Shown here one piece after another: positions 1-5,465 of a stretch of DNA of 5,704 bases. Every line of letters starts with the position of its first letter. The first letter of the stretch is position 1. The notes below the pieces were generated by a model, which saw only the letters and a program-made list of their open reading frames with translations, was not told the DNA's origin and made no database searches. The stretch comes from Gammaproteobacteria bacterium (GTDB lineage Bacteria; Pseudomonadota; Gammaproteobacteria; SZUA-229): positions 1 to 5,704 of the forward strand of contig JACPVK010000411.1 in NCBI GenBank assembly GCA_016191795.1, in the 5' to 3' direction. A program made the position numbers and the translations under genes.

Positions 1-274
1 GGCCTTCCATATCAATATCGTGCCAGCCCAGGCCTTTGGTGACTTTTTTGGGTTTTTTACGGCTGTAGATGGCCACACCGCTATAACCTTTTTTCTCGGC
101 ATCATGGTAGTAGCAATGGAAATCTTTCGGGCAAAAATCACCATTGAGCTGATGTTCCTGGGCCTTGGTTTCCTGGATACAGACGACATCGGCGTGCTGT
201 TTTTCCAGCCAGGTGAAAAAACCCTTGCGCGAGGCGGAGCGTATGCCATTTGTATTGAGTGAGATGATTCGCAT
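1..274 (-). CDS. xth: Exodeoxyribonuclease III (ExoIII/Crc family), N-terminal part, cut by window edge
   Basis: ExoIII is an AP endonuclease and 3'-5' exonuclease of base-excision repair, of the exonuclease-endonuclease-phosphatase fold. Reading the minus strand from the ATG at 274 gives 91 codons with no stop before the window ends. The protein begins MRIISLNTNGIR, with the metal-site Asn7, followed by ADVVCIQETKAQ, where Glu35 matches the catalytic metal ligand Glu34 of E. coli ExoIII. GYSGVAIYSRKKPKKV follows, also typical of the family. Only about one third of a usual 255-270 residue protein is present. The Shine-Dalgarno is weak (AAGA, six bases from the ATG). The gene diverges from pyrE, the place where Pseudomonas carries crc, an ExoIII homologue that regulates catabolite repression. 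Here the QET motif is intact, unlike QDT in Crc, so a true nuclease is more likely. The catalytic His and Asp near the C terminus cannot be seen. Confidence 0.93.
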   Translation of the reverse strand, partial: MRIISLNTNGIRSASRKGFFTWLEKQHADVVCIQETKAQEHQLNGDFCPKDFHCYYHDAEKKGYSGVAIYSRKKPKKVTKGLGWHDIDMEG

Positions 275-295
275 TAGGAGTCTTGCAGGTATAAT
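268..295 (+). promoter_or_regulatory. Candidate sigma-70 promoter for pyrE
   Basis: A perfect TATAAT lies at 290-295, 39 bases before the pyrE ATG. TTCGCA at 268-273 matches four of six -35 positions with a 16-base spacer. The -35 box would overlap the divergent xth start codon at 272-274. A start near position 302 would leave a leader of about 33 bases, too short for an attenuator of the E. coli rph-pyrE type. This is a motif match only. Confidence 0.4.
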
Positions 296-334
296 CTGCG
301 GCATTCTACATGACGAGGTTCGGAGCAGATACCG

Positions 335-976
335 ATGCAGGCATACCAGCAAACATTTATCGAACTGGCTCTGGCTAATGATGTTTTGAAGTTTGGTGAA
401 TTCAAACTCAAGTCCGGGCGCGTCAGCCCCTATTTCTTTAATGCCGGATTGTTTAACACCGGCAAGGCGCTGGCCGAGCTCGGACGTTGTTATGCGCAGG
501 CCATCATCAACAGTGGCGTGCGCTACGATGTGATGTTTGGCCCGGCTTACAAGGGCATACCGCTGGTGGCGGCAACGGTGATGTCACTGTATCTCGATCA
601 CGGCATCGACATACCCTATGCCTTTAACCGTAAAGAGAAGAAAGACCACGGCGAGGGCGGCAATCTGGTGGGTGCGCCACTGGAAGGAAGAATACTGGTG
701 ATCGACGATGTGATCACCGCGGGTACAGCCATTCGTGAATCCATTGATATTATCGACGCCGCCGATGCCACCACCGTGGCCGTGGTGATTGCGCTGGACC
801 GCCAGGAAAAAGGTCAGGATCAGCGTTCGGCCGTGCAGGCCATGCGGGATGATTTTGGCCTGAATGTGGTGAGTATTATTAGCATGGCGCATTTGATTGA
901 ATATTTGCAGCAGCAGCCGGGCAAGCAAGCTGAACTGGAAACTATGCTGGCGTATCGGAAAGCATTTGGGGTTTAA
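335..976 (+). CDS. pyrE: Orotate phosphoribosyltransferase
   Basis: PyrE transfers phosphoribose from PRPP to orotate, giving orotidine 5'-monophosphate, the fifth step of de novo UMP synthesis. The protein is cytosolic and usually a dimer whose active sites are shared between subunits. The 213 residues equal the E. coli length. FKLKSGR at 23-29 carries the conserved Lys26, and FF at 34-35 is the orotate-contacting pair. GPAYKG at 69-74 contains Tyr72-Lys73. RKEKKDHGEGG at 99-109 is the flexible catalytic loop. The PRPP-binding motif ILVIDDVITAGTA spans 120-132, and Arg156 of the LDR motif contacts orotate. The start is supported by GGAG at 322-325, nine bases upstream. The gene is divergent from xth and converges on the TSUP gene with 31 bases between stop codons. 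No intrinsic terminator is visible there. Confidence 0.98.
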   Translation: MQAYQQTFIELALANDVLKFGEFKLKSGRVSPYFFNAGLFNTGKALAELGRCYAQAIINSGVRYDVMFGPAYKGIPLVAATVMSLYLDHGIDIPYAFNRKEKKDHGEGGNLVGAPLEGRILVIDDVITAGTAIRESIDIIDAADATTVAVVIALDRQEKGQDQRSAVQAMRDDFGLNVVSIISMAHLIEYLQQQPGKQAELETMLAYRKAFGV

Positions 977-1007
977 AGTTAAAACATCAGGTTCCTTAAG
1001 TATTCCC

Positions 1008-1763
1008 TCACCCAATAATCAACTTAATCCCTATCAATATGGCAATCACCTCATAACTGCGTTTAATCACTTTATTGCCCTTAATAATGGCCAGATGTGC
1101 GCCAAGATACCCGCCAATTAACGAACCCAGTAATAACACTGGCAGCCAGGGCCAGAATATTTCGCCCTGAACTCCCAGGGTAATGGCGCCGCTGGCATTC
1201 CAGAACAAACCCACCAGTACCAGTGTGTAGGCAACGGCCGATTTGTAATCCAGGCCAAACCAGCGCACCAGCCACAGGGTTAAAAACAATCCGGTGCCGG
1301 ATGTCAGTGAGCCATTGAGCACCCCGATTAAAAAAATAATCAGGCCACCCGTCACCATGCCTTGTTGATCGCGATTGCGCGACGAGGCCTGTTGTCCCAG
1401 GTTGGGGGACAGGGCGGAATAAATCCCCAGTCCCATGGTGAGTATTCCCAGTGCCACGCGGGCAATCTGATCCGGCACGTGCAGAATGACGCTGGCGCCA
1501 ATAATTACGCCGGGCAGGCCACAAGCCAGAATAAATACCGAGAATTTAGGCTCCAGGTTGCCGCCACGCATATGGCGTAGCGTGGCACCTATACCCAGTG
1601 CCACCGTTGCTACCTTGTGGGTGGCCAGGGCAATGGAGAACGGCAGGCCCAGAAAGATCAGGGCAGGAAGCTGGATTAAGCCGGCGCCGCCACCGGCCAG
1701 GGCGGAAAACAGATTGGCCAGCAGGGAAATAACAAATAATAATAATTGGTCAAGCCAGTTCAA
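1008..1763 (-). CDS. TauE/SafE (TSUP) family membrane permease, YfcA-like
   Basis: This is a polytopic inner-membrane protein of the TSUP family. Characterised members export or import sulfite, sulfoacetate, thiosulfate or other small organic anions. The substrate here cannot be read from the sequence. The 251 residues form about eight hydrophobic segments in two related halves. The first half carries SALAGGGAGLIQLPAL (20-35) and ATHKVATVALGIGATLRH (47-64). The second half carries GVLNGSLTSGTGLFLTL (147-163) and AVAYTLVLVGLFWNASGA (176-193). The charged loop around 120-135 (SSRNRDQQ) probably separates the halves. The start is a TTG at 1763-1761: an in-frame TAA lies ten codons upstream with no ATG or GTG between, and GGAA sits eight bases before the TTG. 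The gene converges with pyrE and diverges from the DUF4124 gene. No sulfur-metabolism gene is nearby to suggest a substrate. Confidence 0.92.
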   Translation of the reverse strand: MNWLDQLLLFVISLLANLFSALAGGGAGLIQLPALIFLGLPFSIALATHKVATVALGIGATLRHMRGGNLEPKFSVFILACGLPGVIIGASVILHVPDQIARVALGILTMGLGIYSALSPNLGQQASSRNRDQQGMVTGGLIIFLIGVLNGSLTSGTGLFLTLWLVRWFGLDYKSAVAYTLVLVGLFWNASGAITLGVQGEIFWPWLPVLLLGSLIGGYLGAHLAIIKGNKVIKRSYEVIAILIGIKLIIG

Positions 1764-1875
1764 AGTTTGGGTTCCAGTGATGAAGGTGTATTAGTGTGCC
1801 ATAGCGCAAAGGAAAAAATGACGTATGGCGTATATACTGTGCTGCATTGTTAGGGTTTTACTGGAGATTATTTTT

Positions 1876-2676
1876 ATGAAGTTTCAAATCGTTTCGCTGC
1901 TGATTTTATCCAGCATGGCGGCTACAACACAGGCGGCAATGAACAAATGGGTCGATGACAAAGGCCAGGTGCATTATGGCGATGAGGTGCCCCCCCAGTA
2001 CCTCAATCAGAAGCGTGCGGTATTGAATGAGCAGGGCGTGGTTGTCAAAACATATAAATCGCAGGAGCAGCTGGAAAAGGAAAAGAAGGAACAGGCAGCA
2101 GAGGAGTCTGTCAAAAAGGCGCGTTTGATCGAATCCAAAGCCCAGGATTTGCGCGATCGAGTTTTGCTGGAAACATTTACCTCTGATCGCGATATAGAAA
2201 TTGCGCGGGTTGATCGTGTGTCTGCGATAGATTCACAAATTCAACTGGCTGAAAGCAATATCAAGGAAGGCGAGCGCAAAATGACTGAAGTGAATGCGCG
2301 CATTTCTGAAATTGAAAAATCAGGCCGTACGGTGCCTGACAATCTTTTCAAGCAACGCGATTCAGTGAGTCGACAACTGGAAAGCAACTACAAATATGTT
2401 GAAACCAAACAGGATGAGCGCAAGGATCTTAACAAACGGTTCGACGATGATCAGAAACGTTTTCGAGAGCTGAAAGGATTGCCGCCATTGCCTCCGGCCG
2501 CTGCAGCGCCAGCAGCTGCACCAGCGGCAGCAGCTACAACAGCACCAACGGCAGCAGCTACAACAGCACCAACGGCAGCAGCTACAACAGCACCAGCTGC
2601 AACAGCACCAAAGGCAGCACCAGCACCCGCGCCAAAGGCAGCAGCACCAGCGGCAGCACCCACGCCTGCCAGGTAG
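1876..2676 (+). CDS. Exported DUF4124 protein with coiled-coil middle and Ala/Pro/Thr-rich tail
   Basis: The function is unknown. DUF4124 is a small domain common at the N terminus of exported gammaproteobacterial proteins. Residues 1-20 form a signal peptide (MKFQIVSLLILSSMAATTQA), probably cleaved before Ala21. The DUF4124 signature KWVDDKGQVHYGDEVPP spans 24-40. Residues 62-200 are highly charged and heptad-like, so probably a long coiled coil. Residues 203-266 are almost only Ala, Pro, Thr and a few Lys, resembling a flexible spacer, and contain an 8-residue repeat. A periplasmic or envelope location is therefore inferred. I chose the ATG at 1876 because GGAG lies at 1863-1866, nine bases upstream, and the signal peptide then starts correctly. 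The in-frame ATG at 1825 would add 17 residues and has no good ribosome site. TATACT at 1833-1838 is a possible -10 box without a clear -35. Confidence 0.88.
   Translation: MKFQIVSLLILSSMAATTQAAMNKWVDDKGQVHYGDEVPPQYLNQKRAVLNEQGVVVKTYKSQEQLEKEKKEQAAEESVKKARLIESKAQDLRDRVLLETFTSDRDIEIARVDRVSAIDSQIQLAESNIKEGERKMTEVNARISEIEKSGRTVPDNLFKQRDSVSRQLESNYKYVETKQDERKDLNKRFDDDQKRFRELKGLPPLPPAAAAPAAAPAAAATTAPTAAATTAPTAAATTAPAATAPKAAPAPAPKAAAPAAAPTPAR
2527..2598 (+). repeat. Three tandem 24-bp units within the DUF4124 gene
   Basis: Copies lie at 2527-2550, 2551-2574 and 2575-2598. Copies one and two are identical. Copy three differs only in its last codon (GCT instead of ACG). Each unit encodes AAATTAPT (the last one AAATTAPA), in frame, so gain or loss of a unit changes tail length without a frameshift. 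The flanks are also Ala/Pro codons rich in GCA and CCA but without a strict period. Confidence 0.93.
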
Positions 2677-2819
2677 TCAGATGTAAGGTGCAGTGTGAAT
2701 CTGTTGCAAAGGCGAATATTTATGGCCAATAAGAAAAAAATGTTAGCAACAGAGGCGCTGTGAGCGCAGAGATTATTATTGTTGTTGAAGGTATTTGCCC
2801 GGGGTCCCGGCGCATGTAA

Positions 2820-2857
2820 TGCCTGCGATACCTGTATCCTTGCAGGTATCGCAGGCA
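2820..2857. repeat. Strong perfect inverted repeat between convergent genes; possible transcription stop
   Basis: TGCCTGCGATACCTG at 2820-2834 is exactly complementary to CAGGTATCGCAGGCA at 2843-2857, giving a 15-bp stem. A U-G and an A-U pair can extend it inward, leaving a TCCT loop. It sits 143 bases after the DUF4124 gene and 65 bases after argB, reading toward each other. Neither strand has a T-run after the stem, so it is not a textbook intrinsic terminator. It may still block or process transcripts from both sides, or be a protein site or dispersed palindrome. The rest of the 2677-2922 gap shows only a short GC-rich palindrome (CCGGG-GT-CCCGG, 2799-2810) and a 5-bp inverted repeat (2908-2922). 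Confidence 0.85.
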
Positions 2858-2922
2858 CGACACAATTAATTACTTAGCTACCGGGCCTTTAGTGCTATTT
2901 GTATCAGTTGAATCTGCTTCAA

Positions 2923-3801
2923 TTAACCATGAATCAAAGTGCCAACACCGGCGTCGGTAAATAATTCGAGTAAGATGGCATGCTCGACTCGTCCGTCAAT
3001 GATATGAACAGCATTGACTCCGGCACGTGCTGCATCCAGTGCCGAACTTATTTTTGGCAGCATGCCGCCGGATAAAGTGCCGTCATTCACCAGTGCGTCT
3101 ATTCCCTGCGGTGTGAGTCCGGTAAGCAGTTTGCCATGCTTGTCGAGTACGCCCGGCGTGTTGGTGAGTAAAATCAGCTTTTCAGCTTTTAATACTTCAG
3201 CGAGTTTTCCAGCCACAACGTCCGCATTGATGTTGTAGGTTTCGCCCTGATCGCCAACACCTATCGGTGCAATAACAGGAATAAAGTCGCCCGAATCGAG
3301 AAACGAAATCAGGCCTGGGTCGATGCGTGTTACATCACCAACATGTCCAATATCAATCACATCGCCGGGTTTGTCTTTTGATTCCATGCGCAGTTTTTTG
3401 GCGCGTATAAAATGACCGTCCTTGCCCGTCAGGCCAACCGCCTTGCCGCCTGCCTGATTAATCAGGCTGACTATTTCCTTGTTAACCTGGCCACCTAAAA
3501 CCATTTCCACTAGATCCATGGTTTCGGTATCGGTAACGCGCATGCCCTGAATGAATTCGCCTTTTTTACCCACACGTTTCAACAACTCCTCAATTTGTGG
3601 ACCACCACCATGCACCACTACCGGATTCATACCAACGGCCTTTAACAGCACTATGTCGCGCGCGAAAGCGGTTTTTAATGCCGGGTCCGTCATGGCGTTG
3701 CCGCCGTATTTAATAACAACGGTTTTATCATGGAAGCGCTGAATATATGGCAAAGCTTCGGATAATACTTTGGCAGTGGTTTGAGCAGTTATTTTATCCA
3801 A
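2923..3801 (-). CDS. argB: Acetylglutamate kinase
   Basis: ArgB phosphorylates N-acetylglutamate with ATP, the second and often rate-controlling step of arginine synthesis, in the cytosol. With the start used here it has 292 residues. IKYGGNAM (30-37) holds the phosphate-binding Lys31. VVVHGGGPQIEELL (61-74), GMRVTDTETMDLVEMVLGGQVN, IAPIGVGDQGETYNINAD and GGMLPKI are all family motifs. The N-terminal helix AKVLSEALPYIQRF (10-23) and the C-terminal HIIDGRVEHAILLELFTD resemble the hexameric, arginine-inhibited enzymes such as that of Pseudomonas and are unlike the shorter E. coli form, so feedback inhibition is inferred. I chose the TTG at 3801-3799 because GGAGAA (3813-3808) lies six bases upstream. 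The frame stays open to a GTG at 3846, but those 15 extra codons have no ribosome site and run into repeat DNA. The gene lies 126 bases downstream of algC on the same strand. Confidence 0.96.
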   Translation of the reverse strand: MDKITAQTTAKVLSEALPYIQRFHDKTVVIKYGGNAMTDPALKTAFARDIVLLKAVGMNPVVVHGGGPQIEELLKRVGKKGEFIQGMRVTDTETMDLVEMVLGGQVNKEIVSLINQAGGKAVGLTGKDGHFIRAKKLRMESKDKPGDVIDIGHVGDVTRIDPGLISFLDSGDFIPVIAPIGVGDQGETYNINADVVAGKLAEVLKAEKLILLTNTPGVLDKHGKLLTGLTPQGIDALVNDGTLSGGMLPKISSALDAARAGVNAVHIIDGRVEHAILLELFTDAGVGTLIHG

Positions 3802-3807
3802 ATGAAT

Positions 3808-3813
3808 TTCTCC
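3808..3813 (-). promoter_or_regulatory. Ribosome binding site that fixes the argB start at TTG
   Basis: On the minus strand GGAGAA lies six bases before the TTG at 3801-3799. No comparable purine-rich site precedes the upstream in-frame GTG at 3846. With the TTG start the protein begins close to the conserved N-terminal helix, as in Pseudomonas ArgB. Confidence 0.7.
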
Positions 3814-3833
3814 AGTATGGCAGAAAGAGTTTC

Positions 3834-3903
3834 GACGCAGAGACACGGTGGCGCAGAGAAAAACGGATTAAATATCATCTCTGTGTCTCTGATTCTCTGT
3901 GTC
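3834..3903. repeat. Imperfect inverted repeat of CTCTGCG/CTCTGTG type in the algC-argB gap
   Basis: Arms at 3834-3860 and 3877-3903 are complementary at 19 of 27 positions, and four more become G-U pairs in a plus-strand transcript. A 16-base AT-rich stretch separates them. On the minus strand the arms read as variants of TCTCTGCGTCTCTGTGTC. I recall this kind of sequence as a common dispersed intergenic repeat in many bacterial genomes, but copies elsewhere in this genome cannot be seen here. The outer edge, read on the minus strand, makes a perfect TTGACA (3905-3900), but no matching -10 box lies at a usual distance. It occupies most of the untranslated stretch between algC and argB. Confidence 0.65.
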
Positions 3904-3927
3904 AATTAGCTGTGTTTGTTTTTTTGT

Positions 3928-5304
3928 TCAAAAAGGTATTTTCATTTGTGAATCCACTTTTAGCATTTGTTCGCGGAAGATGGCCTGTACTTCATTCAGG
4001 CTCTTCTTGTCTTCGGCTTCGAATCGCAACACCAGGCTTGGTGTGGTATTGGATGGGCGAATTAATCCCCAGCCCTTGTTCCAGGTTACTCGCATGCCAT
4101 CAATGGTGGATATGTCCACCACATCGGTGAACTTTGCCTGTTGTTTGAAGTTCTCCATAAATTTGAGGTGTTCGCCTTCGTTGAATTTAATTTGTAACTC
4201 GGGCGTGTTAAAGCTGTCTGGCAGTTTGCTAAAAGTTTCAGCCGCAGTTTCGTCTTTTTTGCTCAGTATTTCCAGCATGCGTGCCGCAGCGTACAGGCCA
4301 TCATCAAAACCATACCAGCGTTCCTTGAAGAATATGTGGCCAGACATTTCACCGGCCAGCAATGCGCCGGTTTCTTTCATTTTTGCCTTGATCAGCGAGT
4401 GTCCGGTTTTCCACATCAGTGGTTCGCCGCCCATTTTCTTTACCGCATTACCCAGATGGTAACTGGATTTGATGTCATAAATTATCTGCGCACCGGGATT
4501 GCGCGATAAAACATCTTCGGCGTAGAGAATCATTTGCCGGTCAGGGAAAATAATATGCTGTTTGTTGTCGACTATGCCGACACGATCGCCGTCGCCGTCG
4601 AATGCCAGGCCAAGATCATGGCCATTTTTTTCAATGGATTTACACAGGTCCTGCAGATTTTCCAGCTTGCTTGGATCGGGATGATGATTCGGAAAAGTAC
4701 CATCCACATCGCAAAATAACTCAGTGACAGTGCATCCCATGCGACGGAATAATTCCGGGGCAATTTTTCCTGCCACACCATTGCCGCAGTCGACAGCTAT
4801 GTTCATGGGCCTGGCAAGTTTTACATCATCAGTAATTCGCTTGAGATAAATTTCGTCGATATTTTGCTGGCGATATTTTCCCTTGCCGGTGGTCAGGCGA
4901 TTTTCTTCAATACGTTTATGCAGGCCAAGAATGTCATCACCGTACAAGGTTTTGCCGTTGATGAGCATTTTCAGGCCATTGTATTCCGGCGGGTTGTGAC
5001 TGCCCGTGACCATGATGCCGGTGTGTGTACGCAAGTGATGTGTTGCAAAGTACAAAACCGGTGTTGGGACTTCGCCTACATCAATCACATCGCAGCCGCC
5101 TGCCTGTAAACCTTCGGCGAGTTTTCTTGCCAGCAACGGGGAGTGCAAGCGACCATCACGGCCAATGGCGACGGTGTTGCAATCCTGCGCCAGACATTCA
5201 GCTGCAAACGCCTGGCCAATAATTTTCACGGCATCGGGAGTTAAATCTTCTTTAACGATACCGCGAATGTCATACATGCGGAAAATCGCGGAGGTAATTT
5301 TCAT
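3928..5304 (-). CDS. algC: Phosphomannomutase/phosphoglucomutase
   Basis: AlgC interconverts hexose 6-phosphates and 1-phosphates (mannose and glucose), feeding GDP-mannose and UDP-glucose pathways for lipopolysaccharide and exopolysaccharide. It is a cytosolic alpha-D-phosphohexomutase. The 458 residues are close to the 463 of Pseudomonas AlgC. YDIRG is at 11-15. TGSHNP at 100-105 carries the phosphoserine Ser102. The metal loop DGDGDR is at 236-241, the sugar-specificity loop GEMSGH at 318-323, and the phosphate-binding RPSNTTP at 416-422. All four domains are complete. The ATG at 5304 has AAGGAA (5316-5311) six bases upstream. The 161-bp gap from dut contains a T-run without a hairpin, a 9-bp tandem repeat and no convincing promoter. 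The gene lies in the order dut-algC-argB. This short form lacks any N-terminal membrane extension. An alginate role cannot be inferred, as no alg biosynthesis genes are in view. Confidence 0.96.
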   Translation of the reverse strand: MKITSAIFRMYDIRGIVKEDLTPDAVKIIGQAFAAECLAQDCNTVAIGRDGRLHSPLLARKLAEGLQAGGCDVIDVGEVPTPVLYFATHHLRTHTGIMVTGSHNPPEYNGLKMLINGKTLYGDDILGLHKRIEENRLTTGKGKYRQQNIDEIYLKRITDDVKLARPMNIAVDCGNGVAGKIAPELFRRMGCTVTELFCDVDGTFPNHHPDPSKLENLQDLCKSIEKNGHDLGLAFDGDGDRVGIVDNKQHIIFPDRQMILYAEDVLSRNPGAQIIYDIKSSYHLGNAVKKMGGEPLMWKTGHSLIKAKMKETGALLAGEMSGHIFFKERWYGFDDGLYAAARMLEILSKKDETAAETFSKLPDSFNTPELQIKFNEGEHLKFMENFKQQAKFTDVVDISTIDGMRVTWNKGWGLIRPSNTTPSLVLRFEAEDKKSLNEVQAIFREQMLKVDSQMKIPF

Positions 5305-5431
5305 CGGTTATTCCTTGGGGAAACAAATCTCATGTTGTTTGGGAAAAGCCTTGTCGCAAAGTTAATTTTGTAATGGATCTTCACCAGCAGGCGTTGCAAA
5401 ACCTGGTTCATCTGTAGTGATTAATAAAAAA

Positions 5432-5449
5432 TCTTTGCGTTCTTTGCGT
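5432..5449. repeat. Tandem TCTTTGCGT pair upstream of algC
   Basis: TCTTTGCGT occurs twice head to tail (5432-5440, 5441-5449), 128 bases before the algC start and 17 bases after the dut stop. It resembles the CTCTGCG arms found between algC and argB, so both gaps may hold fragments of one dispersed repeat family. The left flank holds A6 (T6 on the gene strand), but no stem accompanies it, so no terminator is called. Confidence 0.55.
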
Positions 5450-5465
5450 CATAGCTTTGTATTCG

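Noticed and set aside
282..292. CTTGCAGGTAT shared with 2839-2849 in the hairpin, as a possible common operator
   Set aside because: An 11-base match between two sites in 5.7 kb is expected by chance several times.
1825..1875. Upstream ATG at 1825 as the start of the DUF4124 gene
   Set aside because: It would put 17 residues before a normal signal peptide and lacks a ribosome site, whereas the ATG at 1876 has GGAG nine bases upstream.
2722..2763. Short plus-strand frame MANKKKMLATEAL after the DUF4124 gene
   Set aside because: Only 13 codons, no recognisable ribosome site or structure; consistent with chance.
2820..2857. Calling the hairpin an intrinsic terminator
   Set aside because: No T-run follows the stem on either strand; it is recorded as an inverted repeat instead.
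2451..2858. A 135-codon open frame on the minus strand opposite the DUF4124 tail
   Set aside because: Its Ala/Val/Gly-rich part is only the complement of the GCA/CCA/ACA repeats, which naturally lack stops; the rest reads into the hairpin, and no family is recognisable.
3789..3878. A 29-codon minus-strand frame (MIFNPFFSAPP...) overlapping the argB start by 13 bases, as a possible leader peptide
   Set aside because: It starts in the spacer of the inverted repeat and is largely encoded by the repeat arm, has no Shine-Dalgarno, and holds no run of Arg codons as an arginine attenuator would.
3900..3905. Perfect TTGACA on the minus strand as an argB promoter -35 box
   Set aside because: With a 17-base spacer the -10 position reads AGAGAT, and no better box lies at 16-18 bases.
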